This document shows, piece by piece, positions 52,401 to 61,073 of a DNA stretch of 64,000 nucleotides. The translations under genes were made by a program, and so were the position numbers. The stretch is from contig NZ_POQT01000001.1 in assembly GCF_002938435.1 (NCBI RefSeq), positions 1-64,000 on the forward strand, given 5' to 3'. This stretch comes from Blastococcus saxobsidens (GTDB taxonomy: Bacteria > Actinomycetota > Actinomycetes > Mycobacteriales > Geodermatophilaceae). A model generated the notes under the pieces. The model made no database searches. It had not been told where the DNA came from and worked only from the letters and a program-made list of their open reading frames with translations. Positions within the stretch are counted from its first letter, which is position 1, and each line of letters opens with the position of its first letter.

Positions 52401-53075
52401 TCAGCGCGCGCGGCGGCGCAGGCGCTCCTCGTCGAGGACGACGACCGACTTGCCCTGCAGCTGGATCCAGCCGCGGTGCACGAAGTCGGCCAGGGCCTTG
52501 TTCACCGTCTCGCGGGAGGCGCCGACCAGCTGGGCGAGCTCCTCCTGCGTGAGGTCGTGCTTGACGCGCAGGCCATCGGAGTCGCGGCTGCCGAAGCGGT
52601 CGGCCATCTGCAGCAGAGCCTTGGCGACGCGACCGGGGACGTCGGTGAAGATCAGGTCGGCGACGGAGTCGTTGGTGCGGCGCAGGCGGCGGGCCAGCAC
52701 GCGCAGCAGCTGCTCGCCGATCTCCGGGTGCGCCTCGATCCAGGGCAGCAGCACCGACTGCGGCATGCGGGCCAGCTTCACGTCGGTGACGGCGGTCGCG
52801 GTGGCGGTGCGCGGACCGGGGTCGAAGACCGACAGCTCACCGAACTGGTCGGACGGACCCATCACGGCGAGCACGTTCTCGCGGCCGTCCGGGGAGCGCC
52901 GGGAGAGCTTGATCTTGCCGGTCATGACGATGTAGAGGCTGTCGCCGGGCTCGCCCTCGTTGAACACCACGCGGCCGCGGGGCAGCGTGATCGTCTCGAG
53001 CCGGCTGATGACGGGGTCCACCGCATCCTCGGAGAGCCCCTGGAAGAGCCCCGACTGAGCCAGCACCTCGTCCAC
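52401..53075 (-). CDS. crp: Cyclic-AMP receptor protein family regulator (Crp/GlxR)
   Basis: A global regulator of 224 aa, the exact length of M. tuberculosis Crp (Rv3676) and closely similar: [38 protein letters not shown] (cNMP pocket), and the helix-turn-helix [23 protein letters not shown]. It binds cAMP in the N-terminal domain and DNA sites like TGTGA-N6-TCACA. GTG at 53075 with AGAGGA upstream. A near-consensus Crp site lies in its own promoter. Confidence 0.95.
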   Translation of the reverse strand: MDEVLAQSGLFQGLSEDAVDPVISRLETITLPRGRVVFNEGEPGDSLYIVMTGKIKLSRRSPDGRENVLAVMGPSDQFGELSVFDPGPRTATATAVTDVKLARMPQSVLLPWIEAHPEIGEQLLRVLARRLRRTNDSVADLIFTDVPGRVAKALLQMADRFGSRDSDGLRVKHDLTQEELAQLVGASRETVNKALADFVHRGWIQLQGKSVVVLDEERLRRRAR

Positions 53076-53095
53076 TGCACGTCCTCTCACACTGT

Positions 53096-53125
53096 CTGCG
53101 GACGCAGGGGTGCCCGCGTCCGCAG
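53096..53125 (-). other. 5'-UTR hairpin of crp mRNA
   Basis: CTGCGGACGC and GCGTCCGCAG are a perfect 10-bp inverted repeat with a 10-base loop, between the predicted RNA start (about 53121, from TAGACT at 53133-53128) and the ribosome-binding site. It may protect or regulate the mRNA. Confidence 0.5.
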
Positions 53126-53139
53126 CGAGTCTAGGTGGC

Positions 53140-53155
53140 TGTGCGGTCTGTCACC
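53140..53155. promoter_or_regulatory. Crp-like binding site upstream of crp
   Basis: TGTGC-GGTCTG-TCACC matches TGTGA-N6-TCACA at 8 of 10 positions, symmetrically. It covers the -35 region relative to the TAGACT -10 box, which suggests autoregulation. Confidence 0.5.
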
Positions 53156-53222
53156 CGTTCGGCGTCCCACGACGTACCCCGTTGGGGCGAGAGACGGCGG
53201 CCACACGGTCTCCTGGGTGGCC

Positions 53223-53465
53223 TCAGACCATCGGCGGGTTGCCGGTGCGCGCGTTGCGGCCGCGACGGCGACGACGCCACCGCGTCAGCGCCCTGCGGAT
53301 GCCCGACGACGCCAGCGTGTCGACCTCACCGGGGGTCGCACTGGCGAGGAACTCGTTCACCTCGCGCTGTGACGCCGGCCGGCGAAGGGGCTCCTCCACC
53401 CGCTCCATGACCAGCAGGAAGGCGATCAGCAGCGGCGGGAAGAGGATGACGCTGAAGGAGACCAC
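53223..53465 (-). CDS. Small membrane protein of unknown function
   Basis: An 80-residue protein: one N-terminal membrane helix ([18 protein letters not shown]) then a cytoplasmic tail that becomes strongly basic ([20 protein letters not shown]). GTG at 53465 with AGAGGAGG 7 bases upstream. It lies between crp and nth, on the crp strand, divergent from nth. No family recognised; the basic tail could contact RNA or phospholipid. Confidence 0.7.
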   Translation of the reverse strand: MVSFSVILFPPLLIAFLLVMERVEEPLRRPASQREVNEFLASATPGEVDTLASSGIRRALTRWRRRRRGRNARTGNPPMV

Positions 53466-53552
53466 GGGGCGTCCTCCTCTGCTCGGGCGGCGGTCCGGGG
53501 GAGCGGACCGTCCTCGATCATGGCACGGGAGCGGAGCGTCGGCAGGGCCGCC

Positions 53553-53558
53553 TACGCT
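53553..53558 (+). promoter_or_regulatory. -10 box (TACGCT) for nth, probably leaderless
   Basis: TACGCT lies 7 bases before the GTG at 53566, the same arrangement as for the regulator at 17691. Confidence 0.42.
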
Positions 53559-53565
53559 CGACCGC

Positions 53566-54366
53566 GTGTCCGCACCCGCGTCCTCCCCGGACTACGCGCG
53601 CCCTGCCCGAGCCCGCCGACCCACGCGTGCGGCGCTGACCGGCGCCTCGCCGTACGACCCGGCGGAGACTTCCCTGAGCCGCACCCGGCGGGCCCGCCGG
53701 ATGGCGCGGGAACTGGCCTCGATCCACCCCGACGCGCACTGCGAGCTGGACTTCACCAACGCCTTCGAGCTGCTCGTCGCCACGGTGCTCTCGGCGCAGA
53801 CCACGGACAAGACCGTCAACAAGGTGACCCCGACGCTGTTCGCGCGCTACCCCGACGCCGCGGCGCTGGCCGGAGCCGACCGGGCCGAGCTGGAGGAGAT
53901 CCTCAAGCCGACCGGCTTCTTCCGCGCCAAGGCGAACTCCGCGCTGGGTCTGGCGCAGGCGCTCGTGGAGCGCTTCGACGGCGAGGTGCCCGGCCGGATG
54001 GCCGACCTGGTGACCCTGCCGGGGGTGGGCCGCAAGACCGCCAACGTCGTCCTGGGCAACGCGTTCGGCGTGCCCGGGCTGACCGTCGACACCCACTTCG
54101 GCCGCCTCGTCCGCCGGTTCGGCTGGACCGCGGAGGAGGACCCGGTCAAGGTCGAGGCGGAGATCGCGCAGCTGATCCCGAAGAAGGAGTGGACCGACTT
54201 CAGCCACCGGGTGATCTTCCACGGGCGGCGGGTGTGCCACGCCAAGCGCGCGGCCTGCGGTGCCTGCGGGCTGGCGCAGTGGTGCCCCTCGTTCGGCATC
54301 GGACCGGTCGACCCCGAGGTGGCGGGCGGCCTGGTGAAGACCCCGGCCGCGTCGGACACCGAGTGA
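53566..54366 (+). CDS. nth: Endonuclease III
   Basis: A DNA glycosylase/AP lyase removing oxidised pyrimidines (266 aa). The helix-hairpin-helix [12 protein letters not shown] holds the catalytic Lys, VDTHFGRL the catalytic Asp. The [4Fe-4S] loop is C-x6-C-x2-C-x5-C ([17 protein letters not shown]). An Arg/Pro-rich N-terminal extension of about 40 residues is typical of actinobacteria. The GTG at 53566 fits a leaderless start. It overlaps the next gene by one base and matches the place of Rv3674c. Confidence 0.95.
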   Translation: MSAPASSPDYARPARARRPTRAALTGASPYDPAETSLSRTRRARRMARELASIHPDAHCELDFTNAFELLVATVLSAQTTDKTVNKVTPTLFARYPDAAALAGADRAELEEILKPTGFFRAKANSALGLAQALVERFDGEVPGRMADLVTLPGVGRKTANVVLGNAFGVPGLTVDTHFGRLVRRFGWTAEEDPVKVEAEIAQLIPKKEWTDFSHRVIFHGRRVCHAKRAACGACGLAQWCPSFGIGPVDPEVAGGLVKTPAASDTE

Positions 54367-54944
54367 TGCGCCGACTGGTCCCCGCCCTGCTCGCCGGGCT
54401 GTCGCTGCTGGCCGCCGGCTGCACCGCCTCGGACGGTGGCCCGCGCGCCGCCGCGCCGAGCGGCTCCGCGGCGCCCTCGCCGTTGACCCCGTGCCCGGAG
54501 CAGCCCGCGACCGGTGCCACCGGCGCCGAGCGACTGCCGGCGCTGGCCTTCGACTGCCCCGGCGGCGGGTCCCTGGACCTGGGCCGCGCCCCCGGCGTCC
54601 CCATGGTCGTGAACCTGTGGGGGAGCTGGTGCCCGCCGTGCCGGGAGGAGATGCCGATCCTGCAGCGGTTCGCCGAGACCGCCGGGGACGAGGTCCGCCT
54701 GGTGGGGGTCATCAGCAAGGACGGCCTCCCGCAGGCCACCTCCTTCGCCCAGGACGCCGGCGTCACCTTCCCCAGCGCGTACGACGCCGACGGCGAGCTG
54801 ATGGCCGAGCTGGGGATCAACGCGCTGCCCTTCACCTACTTCCTCGACGCCGACGGCGCCCTGGTGCACACCGAGGCGGGTCCCGTGGCCTCCGTCGACG
54901 AACTGCGGGCACTGGTCGGCGAGCACCTCGGGGTGCAGCTGTGA
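54366..54944 (+). CDS. TlpA-like thioredoxin-fold lipoprotein
   Basis: A 192-residue exported thiol-disulfide protein. The signal peptide ends in AAGC (lipidated Cys19). The active site is NLWGSWCPPCREEMP, Cys89 and Cys92. A cis-Pro segment, INALPFTYFLD, follows. Two further Cys (about 43 and 64) could form a structural disulfide. Same position as Rv3673c, so a role in the redox state of envelope proteins, such as MarP encoded nearby, is plausible. The start overlaps the nth stop (TGATG). Confidence 0.92.
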   Translation: MRRLVPALLAGLSLLAAGCTASDGGPRAAAPSGSAAPSPLTPCPEQPATGATGAERLPALAFDCPGGGSLDLGRAPGVPMVVNLWGSWCPPCREEMPILQRFAETAGDEVRLVGVISKDGLPQATSFAQDAGVTFPSAYDADGELMAELGINALPFTYFLDADGALVHTEAGPVASVDELRALVGEHLGVQL

Positions 54945-55702
54945 ACGCCGGGCCGGACGCGGACGGGCTCCCCGGGTACCTGCAGCGGCTGCTGGACGCC
55001 GCCGCGGACCTGCCGCTGCGGCACCGCATGCCGAAGGCCAGTGCCACCGCCCGGCGGTCCGCGGTGCTCATCCTGTTCGGCGAGAGCGCCCAGGGGCCCG
55101 ACGTCCTGCTCATCGAGAAGTCGGCGCACCTGCGCAGCCATGCCGGCCAGCCGGCCTTCCCGGGTGGCGGGGTGGATCCCGGGGACGACTTCCCCGTGGG
55201 AACGGCGCTGCGCGAGGCGCAGGAGGAGGCCGGGATCGACCCGGACGGGGTGCGCGTGCTCGCGACGCTCCAGGAGCTCTACCTGCCGCCGTCGGACCGC
55301 CTGGTCGTCCCGGTGGTGGGCTGGTGGGACGACCCGCGCGACGTGAGCGTCGGCGATCCGCACGAGGTGGCAAGGGTGGCGCGGGTGCCGCTCGCGGAGC
55401 TGGCGGACCCGGGCAACCGGTTCCGGCTGCGACACCCGTCGGGTTACGTCGGGCCGGCGTTCGCCGTGGCCGACATGCTGGTGTGGGGCTTCACGGCCGG
55501 GCTGCTGGAGGCGATCCTCGAGGCGGCCGGTCTGGCCCGGCCGTGGGACCAGCACGACGTCCGCCCGATCCCCGAGTCGATGCTGCGGCCCTACACCCTG
55601 CCGGGGTCCGGGGACGACGACGAGGCGGGCGACGGCGCCGCGCCGACGGTGGCCGATCCCGCGCCGGACGGCCCCGCGACGCGTACGGTTCGGCCCCGAT
55701 GA
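54941..55702 (+). CDS. NUDIX hydrolase, CoA pyrophosphatase type
   Basis: A 253-residue protein of the NudL class that cleaves CoA and its derivatives. The segment LLIEKSAHLRSHAGQPAFPGGGVDPGDD matches the CoA-Nudix signature (LRxHxGQxxFPGG, in shorter parts), and ALREAQEEAGI is the Nudix box. An acidic C-terminal tail extends past the domain. Position matches Rv3672c. GTG start in the TlpA stop; stop overlaps the cupredoxin gene (ATGA). Confidence 0.92.
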   Translation: MNAGPDADGLPGYLQRLLDAAADLPLRHRMPKASATARRSAVLILFGESAQGPDVLLIEKSAHLRSHAGQPAFPGGGVDPGDDFPVGTALREAQEEAGIDPDGVRVLATLQELYLPPSDRLVVPVVGWWDDPRDVSVGDPHEVARVARVPLAELADPGNRFRLRHPSGYVGPAFAVADMLVWGFTAGLLEAILEAAGLARPWDQHDVRPIPESMLRPYTLPGSGDDDEAGDGAAPTVADPAPDGPATRTVRPR

Positions 55703-56166
55703 CGGAAAGGACCTCCTTGCCCCCCACCGCTCGCAGGCTCGCGGCGGGCCCCTGCAAGAAGGCCGCGGTCGCCGCCGCGATGGTGCTCCTCGTCGGCTGC
55801 GGGGCGGAGGAGCCGCCCGCGCCGGCGCCGGTCCCCGAGGGCCTCGGCGAGGTGACCGTCGGCGCCGACGGCGTCCAGGAGGTCACGCTGCAGACGCAGG
55901 ACGACTACCTCTTCACCCCGGACACCTTCACCGTCGAGCCGGGCCGGGTCCGGCTCACGGTGGTCAACGTCGCCGAGGAGATGCCGCACAACCTCGAGTT
56001 CACCGACGACGAGCTGCCGGCGCCCGTGGAGGAGGGCATCAGCATGCTCGCCGCCGGGGAGGAGGAGACCATCGAGTTCGAGGTCACGACCCCGGGCGAC
56101 TACCCGTTCAGCTGCACCTTCCACGTGCAGCTGGGACAGGTGGGCACGATGACGGTCAGCGGGTAG
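55699..56166 (+). CDS. Cupredoxin-domain lipoprotein
   Basis: A 155-residue blue-copper-like lipoprotein. The signal peptide ends in LLVGC, lipidated Cys34. Candidate copper ligands are the His in EMPHNLEF and the Cys, His and Met of SCTFHVQLGQVGTM, the normal type-1 set. Residues about 3-23, the front of the signal peptide, are encoded by repeat copy D. The gene lies between the CoA pyrophosphatase and marP genes, an insertion relative to M. tuberculosis, and may carry electrons or copper in the envelope. ATG overlaps the previous stop. Confidence 0.87.
   Translation: MTERTSLPPTARRLAAGPCKKAAVAAAMVLLVGCGAEEPPAPAPVPEGLGEVTVGADGVQEVTLQTQDDYLFTPDTFTVEPGRVRLTVVNVAEEMPHNLEFTDDELPAPVEEGISMLAAGEEETIEFEVTTPGDYPFSCTFHVQLGQVGTMTVSG
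55705..55765 (+). repeat. Dispersed GAAGGACC repeat, copy D, inside a coding sequence
   Basis: GAAAGGACCTCC start, then 40 bases (55719-55758) identical to copy A. It lies in frame with the lipoprotein gene and encodes about residues 3-23. Confidence 0.75.
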
Positions 56167-56171
56167 CGGCC

Positions 56172-57353
56172 GTGTCCTTCGTCGACCTGCTGCTGATCGT
56201 CCTCGCGCTCGCCTTCGCCCTGTCCGGGTTCCGCCAGGGGCTGCTGGTGTCGGCCACCTCGATCCTCGGCTTCCTCGGCGGGGCCGTCCTGGGCGCCCAG
56301 CTTTCCGGCCCGGTCGCCGACCGGATCGACGGGTCGAGCGTCACCCGGGTGTTCGCGGCGCTGGTCGTCGTCCTCGCCGGTGCGCTGCTGGGCCAGATCC
56401 TGGCCGGGGCGATCGGCCGGGCGGTGCGGTCCAGGGTGACCTGGGAGCCGGCCAAGATGGTCGACTCCGTCGCCGGGGCGGTCGTGTCGGCGGCGGCGGT
56501 GCTGCTGGTGGCCTGGATGGTCGCCTCACCGCTGGCGAGCTCGCCGTTCCCGCAGGTGGCCAGCCAGGTGCGGCAGTCGGCGCTGGTGCAGGCGGTCGAC
56601 GCCGCGGTGCCCGACGGCGTGCGCCGGGTCTACGACAGCCTGCGGGAGGCGATCGACCGGCGCGGCCTGCCCGACGTGCTCGACCCGCTCACCCCGACCG
56701 AGGCGCGCGACGTGCCGGCCCCCGACCCTGCGCTGGAGAACAGCCAGGTCGTGGCGTCGGTCCAGGGCTCGGTCGTCAGGATCCGTGGCATCGCGCCGTC
56801 CTGCTCGCGGCAGATCGACGGCTCCGGCTTCGTCTACGCCCCGGAGCGGGTCATGACCAACGCGCACGTGCTGGCCGGCGTCACCGATCCGGTCGTGGTC
56901 GCCGAGGGTGAGGAGTACGACGCGGTGCCCGTGCTCGTCGACGAGGAGATCGACGTGGCGGTCCTGGCGGTGCCCGGGCTGCCGCAGGTGCCGCTGTCGT
57001 TCACGCCCGACGAGGCCGAGACCGGCGACGACGCGATCATCATGGGCTACCCGGGTGGCGGGCCGTTCTACGTCGGTTCCGCCCGCGTCCGGGACCGCGG
57101 TGAGATCAGCGGGCCGGACTTCCGGAACACCAGGACGGTGGTCCGCGACGTGTACGCGCTGTTCGGCCAGGTGCGGGCCGGCAACTCCGGTGGGCCGCTG
57201 TTCGCCCCCGACGGCAGCGTCCTGGGAGTGGTGTTCGCCTCGGCGATCGACGACCCGCAGACCGGCTACGCGCTCACCGGACCGCAGGTGGCCGCGGCAG
57301 CGACGACGGGCAGCCAGGCGCGCGCCGAGGTCGGCACCGGCCCCTGCGAATAG
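56172..57353 (+). CDS. marP: MarP-type membrane-anchored serine protease
   Basis: A 393-residue protein with four N-terminal membrane helices (CvpA-like) and an external trypsin-like protease domain. The triad is His232 (TNAHVLAG), Asp261 (EIDVAVLAV) and Ser339 (RAGNSGGPLF). Cys211 and Cys392 match the disulfide pair of M. tuberculosis MarP (Rv3671c), which is needed for acid and oxidative resistance. GTG at 56172. The adjacent TlpA and nth genes complete the conserved string. The stop overlaps repeat copy E. Confidence 0.94.
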   Translation: MSFVDLLLIVLALAFALSGFRQGLLVSATSILGFLGGAVLGAQLSGPVADRIDGSSVTRVFAALVVVLAGALLGQILAGAIGRAVRSRVTWEPAKMVDSVAGAVVSAAAVLLVAWMVASPLASSPFPQVASQVRQSALVQAVDAAVPDGVRRVYDSLREAIDRRGLPDVLDPLTPTEARDVPAPDPALENSQVVASVQGSVVRIRGIAPSCSRQIDGSGFVYAPERVMTNAHVLAGVTDPVVVAEGEEYDAVPVLVDEEIDVAVLAVPGLPQVPLSFTPDEAETGDDAIIMGYPGGGPFYVGSARVRDRGEISGPDFRNTRTVVRDVYALFGQVRAGNSGGPLFAPDGSVLGVVFASAIDDPQTGYALTGPQVAAAATTGSQARAEVGTGPCE

Positions 57354-57427
57354 AAGGACCCCTTCGCCCCCCGACCTTCGCTCCGCTCAGGTCGGGGCCC
57401 TGCGAAGGGGCCGTTCCAGCACGTCAC
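57353..57427 (+). repeat. Dispersed GAAGGACC repeat, copy E
   Basis: Starts at the last base of the marP stop and runs into the convergent stop at 57424. Outer stem CCCCTTCGC/GCGAAGGGG (9 bp) and inner stem CCCCGACCT/AGGTCGGGG (9 bp) are both perfect. Ends with the GGCCGTTCCAGCACGTCACC flank shared with copy C. Probably a bidirectional terminator. Confidence 0.75.
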
Positions 57428-58350
57428 CTGGCCCAGGCGACGATGGCGCGGGTGACCTCGTGGGGGGCCTCCTCGTGCGGGAAGTGGCCGATGCCCGGCA
57501 GCTCCCGCCACTCGTAGGCGCCGGCCACGTAGCGGCCCGAGCCGCGCGCGGTGGCCGGCAGGACACAGGGGTCCAGCGCGCCGTGCAGCTGCAGGGTCGG
57601 CGCGGTGACCGGGGCCGCCATCCGCCGGGCGTAGCGCAGCCCGTCGGGCCGCAGCTGCGAGCGACCGGCCCACCGGTAGTACTCCATCGCGCCGTAGGCG
57701 GCCTGGGGGATGCGGGCAGCGGCGCGGTAGCGCTCCACGGCGGTCGCGAAGTCCGCCGTCCGAGCCCAGTCCGGACCGGCCCAGCGCTGCATCAGGTCGG
57801 CGACGGGGTCGTCGTCCGGGCGGGTCAGCCGGCGCTCGGGCAGCCGGGGCATCTGGAAGCCGAGCGCGTGCCGGAACGCGCGCCGCTGATCCCCGGACGC
57901 CATCCCGGCCCGCAGCCGGCGCGGGTGTGCCATGGAGAGCACGACCAGCCGGCGCACCGTGCGCGGGTGGAGGGCGGCCATCGTCCAGCCGAGCAGGCCG
58001 CCCCAGTCGTGGCCGACCACGACGGCGTCCCGCTCGCCCAGGGCCCGCACGAGGGCGGCGACGTCGGCCGCCAGGGTGGGCAGGTCGTACCCGCGAGGCG
58101 GCTTGTCGCTGGCGCCGTACCCGCGCAGGTCCGGGGCGACGGCGCGGAAGCCGGCGTCGGCCAGCCCGGTCAGCTGCGCACGCCAGGTCCACCAGAACTG
58201 CGGGAACCCGTGCAGCAGCAGGACCAGCGGACCCTCACCGGCCTCCGCGGCGTGCAGCCGGATGCCGTTGGCCGAGATGTCGCGGTGGGTCCACGGCCCG
58301 GGGAGCAGGACGCTGGTGGCGTCGGGACGGCCGTCCGGGGGGACGGTCAC
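57424..58350 (-). CDS. Alpha/beta hydrolase, epoxide hydrolase-like
   Basis: A 308-residue alpha/beta hydrolase. The oxyanion HGFPQFWWTW and nucleophile Asp of VVGHDWGG (GHDWGG) place it with epoxide hydrolases and haloalkane dehalogenases. The catalytic His is in LPGIGHFPHEEAP. Position matches M. tuberculosis ephE (Rv3670). GTG at 58350, 5 bases after the stop of the gene upstream. Confidence 0.9.
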   Translation of the reverse strand: MTVPPDGRPDATSVLLPGPWTHRDISANGIRLHAAEAGEGPLVLLLHGFPQFWWTWRAQLTGLADAGFRAVAPDLRGYGASDKPPRGYDLPTLAADVAALVRALGERDAVVVGHDWGGLLGWTMAALHPRTVRRLVVLSMAHPRRLRAGMASGDQRRAFRHALGFQMPRLPERRLTRPDDDPVADLMQRWAGPDWARTADFATAVERYRAAARIPQAAYGAMEYYRWAGRSQLRPDGLRYARRMAAPVTAPTLQLHGALDPCVLPATARGSGRYVAGAYEWRELPGIGHFPHEEAPHEVTRAIVAWAR

Positions 58351-58355
58351 CGGGC

Positions 58356-58856
58356 TCAGACCGAGTAGCGCTCGTTGCCCGGCAGCTGGACCTTGCCGCC
58401 GCTGACGACGGGGACGTCGCGACGCCGGGCGCCCGGGGCCTCCCGGTGCATCACGTCGGGCAGCTCGCGCAGCGACTCGATGGTCCGCTCGGGCTTCTCG
58501 ATCTTCTTGATCATCTTCTTGCCGACCAGCGCGGCGACCACGGCGATGAGCACGAGGAAGAACCAGACGATCAGGTAGGACACCCAGCGCGGTAGCCCGA
58601 GCGCGGTGAGCGCCTCGGCGATCGCGATGAAGAGGAAGAACGAGGAGAAGCCGAGGACGACGGCGGCCGCGCCGAACGCGCCGCCACCGATGGCGGCCTT
58701 CTTCGCCGATCCGCCGATCTCGGCCTTCGCGAGCTCGATCTCGCTGCGCACCAGCGTCGAGACGTCGGCCATCGCGCTCTGCACGAGGGTGCCGATGGAG
58801 GGCTCGGCGGCTCCGGTGGACCGGTCGTCCCGCCCGGTCGAGACGCTGTGGGCCAC
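58356..58856 (-). CDS. Phage-holin-family membrane protein
   Basis: A 166-residue membrane protein (DUF1469 or phage_holin_3_6-like). Amphipathic N-terminal region (STLVRSEIELAKAEIGG), two membrane helices (about 75-97 and 104-126) and a basic cytoplasmic tail. Position matches Rv3669. GTG at 58856 with AAGGAG 8 bases upstream. The name is historical; no lysis role is implied. Confidence 0.86.
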   Translation of the reverse strand: MAHSVSTGRDDRSTGAAEPSIGTLVQSAMADVSTLVRSEIELAKAEIGGSAKKAAIGGGAFGAAAVVLGFSSFFLFIAIAEALTALGLPRWVSYLIVWFFLVLIAVVAALVGKKMIKKIEKPERTIESLRELPDVMHREAPGARRRDVPVVSGGKVQLPGNERYSV

Positions 58857-58920
58857 GGGGGCAACTCCTTCGTTCGGCACTGGCTGGACAGGAGAATGGT
58901 GCCCCACGACGGACACGCGC

Positions 58921-58956
58921 GCCCCCTCGGCACCTCGGAAGAGCTGCCGAGGGGGC
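58921..58956 (-). terminator. Hairpin terminator after acs
   Basis: GCCCCCTCGGCA and TGCCGAGGGGGC form a perfect 12-bp stem with a 12-base loop, 26 bases after the acs stop on the minus strand. Confidence 0.75.
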
Positions 58957-58982
58957 GTGCGGATCGTCCGCAGGACCGGGAC

Positions 58983-60932
58983 CTAGTCCTCCGCGGGGGC
59001 CGCGGGGAGCTTGTCCTTGATCATGTTCATCACCGAGGAGTCGGTGAGCGTGGTGACGTCGCCCAGCTCCCGGTTCTCGGCGATGTCGCGCAGCAGCCGC
59101 CGCATGATCTTCCCGGAGCGCGTCTTGGGGAGCTCCTGCACGACCATGATCTGGCGCGGCTTGGCGATGGGGCCGATGTCCTTGGCGACGTGCGTCTTGA
59201 GCTGCTGCACCAGCTCGTCCCCGGAGTCCTCGGCGTTCCCGCGCAGGATCACGAAGGCGACGATGCCCTGACCGGTGGTCGGGTCGCTGGCGCCCACCAC
59301 CGCGGCCTCGGCGACCGTCGGGTGGCCCACCAGGGACGACTCGACCTCGGTGGTGGAGATCCGGTGGCCGGACACGTTCATCACGTCGTCGACCCGGCCG
59401 AGCAGCCAGATGTTGCCGTCGGCGTCCTTCTTCGCCCCGTCGCCGGCGAAGTACATGTTGCCGAACCGCGACCAGTAGGTGTCGACGTAGCGGTCGTCGT
59501 CGCCCCAGATGGTGCGCAGCATCGACGGCCACGGCTCGGTGAGCACCAGCAGGCCGGTGGAGTCGTCGCTCAGCTCGTTGCCCTCGTCGTCGACGACCTT
59601 GGCGGAGATGCCCGGGAAGGGCACCTGCGCGGAGCCGGGGACCAGCGACGTGACGCCGGGCAGCGGGTTGATCATGTGACCGCCGGTCTCGGTCTGCCAC
59701 CAGGTGTCCACGATCGGGCAGCGGCCACCACCGACGTGCTGGTGGTACCAGCTCCAGGCCTCCGGGTTGATCGGCTCACCGACCGAGCCGAGCAGGCGCA
59801 GCGAGCTCAGGTCGAAGCCGGCCGGGATGTCCTCGCCCCACTTCATGAACGTGCGGATGACCGTCGGCGCGGTGTAGAGGATGGTCACGCCGTACTTCTG
59901 GATCAGCTCGAACCAGCGACCGCGGTGCGGGGTCTCCGGGGTGCCCTCGTACATCACCGACGTCGCCCGGTTGGCCAGCGGCCCGTAGACGATGTAGCTG
60001 TGGCCGGTGACCCAGCCGACGTCGGCCGCGGTCCAGTAGACGTCCCGGTCCGGCTTGAGGTCGAAGGTCGCCCAGTGCGTGTAGGCGACCTGGGTGAGGT
60101 AGCCGCCGGAGGTGTGCAGGATGCCCTTCGGCTTCGCCGTCGTGCCGGACGTGTACATGATGTAGAGCGGGTGCTCGGCGTCGAAGAACTCGCAGGTGTG
60201 CTCGGCCGACTGCTTGGTGACGACGTCGTGCCACCACAGGTCACGGCCTTCGGACCACTCGACGTCCTGCTCGGTGCGCTTGACCACCAGCACGTGGCGG
60301 ACGCCCTCGGTGCGGGAGACGGCGTCGTCGACCGCGGGCTTGAGCGCGCTCGGTGCGCCGCGGCGGTAGCCGCCGTCGGCGGTGATGACGACCTGGGCGC
60401 CGGCATCGGTGATCCGGCTGGCCAGGGCGTCGGCGGAGAAGCCGCCGAACACGACCATGTGGACGGCGCCGATGCGGGCGCAGGCCAGCATCGAGATGAC
60501 CGCCTCGGGGATCATCGGCAGGTAGATGGCCACCCGGTCGCCGGCCTGCACGCCGAGCTCCAGCAGTGCGTTCGCCGCCCGGCAGACCTCGTCCTTGAGG
60601 TCGGCGTAGGTGAGCGTCCGGGTGTCGCCGGGCTCGCCCTCCCAGTGGTAGGCGACCTGGTCACCGTGGCCGGCCTCGACGTGCCGGTCCAGGCAGTTGT
60701 AGGCGACGTTGAGCTTGCCGCCGACGAACCACTTGGCGAACGGCGGGTTCGTCCAGTCCAGCGCCGTGTCCCACTCCCGCTCCCAGGTGAGCCGGCGGGC
60801 GGCCGACTCCCAGAAGGCGAGGCGGTCGCGGGCGGCCTCCTCGTAGACCTCGGGGCCGACGTTCGCCTGGGCGGCCAGGTCCTCCGGCGGTGGGTAGCTC
60901 CGGCTCTCGGTCGCCTGGCTCGTCTCGCTCAT
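58983..60932 (-). CDS. acs: Acetyl-CoA synthetase
   Basis: Activates acetate to acetyl-CoA through acetyl-AMP (649 aa). Adenylate-forming motifs: [21 protein letters not shown], and the C-terminal [11 protein letters not shown] whose Lys is the catalytic and acetylation-controlled residue. ATG at 60932 with GGAGGT. It matches Rv3667. A weak Crp-like half-site pair (GTG-N8-CAC) lies at 60978-60993 upstream. Crp-linked control is an inference. Confidence 0.95.
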   Translation of the reverse strand: MSETSQATESRSYPPPEDLAAQANVGPEVYEEAARDRLAFWESAARRLTWEREWDTALDWTNPPFAKWFVGGKLNVAYNCLDRHVEAGHGDQVAYHWEGEPGDTRTLTYADLKDEVCRAANALLELGVQAGDRVAIYLPMIPEAVISMLACARIGAVHMVVFGGFSADALASRITDAGAQVVITADGGYRRGAPSALKPAVDDAVSRTEGVRHVLVVKRTEQDVEWSEGRDLWWHDVVTKQSAEHTCEFFDAEHPLYIMYTSGTTAKPKGILHTSGGYLTQVAYTHWATFDLKPDRDVYWTAADVGWVTGHSYIVYGPLANRATSVMYEGTPETPHRGRWFELIQKYGVTILYTAPTVIRTFMKWGEDIPAGFDLSSLRLLGSVGEPINPEAWSWYHQHVGGGRCPIVDTWWQTETGGHMINPLPGVTSLVPGSAQVPFPGISAKVVDDEGNELSDDSTGLLVLTEPWPSMLRTIWGDDDRYVDTYWSRFGNMYFAGDGAKKDADGNIWLLGRVDDVMNVSGHRISTTEVESSLVGHPTVAEAAVVGASDPTTGQGIVAFVILRGNAEDSGDELVQQLKTHVAKDIGPIAKPRQIMVVQELPKTRSGKIMRRLLRDIAENRELGDVTTLTDSSVMNMIKDKLPAAPAED

Positions 60933-61056
60933 GCGCTACCTCCAAGGTCCGGCGTCGCTCGGAGCCCGGCGACGCGACGTGGCTTGGGCCACACCGTATG
61001 GGGTCCGGGGTCCGCCGTCTGCCCCTGGACGGCGGGCGGCCGGTTCCGTGCGGCGG

Positions 61057-61073
61057 CCGGTCAGACTGACCGG
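61057..61073. promoter_or_regulatory. Palindrome CCGGTCAG-A-CTGACCGG at the start of the FhuF-like gene
   Basis: A perfect 8-bp inverted repeat directly before the GTG at 61074. CAGACT (61062-61067) inside it could be the -10 box, so a bound protein or an RNA hairpin would block initiation. Confidence 0.45.

Noticed and set aside
58356-58856. Holin-like gene as a sign of a prophage
   Set aside because: It lies in a block conserved with mycobacteria (Rv3669) and no other phage gene is nearby; the family name is historical.
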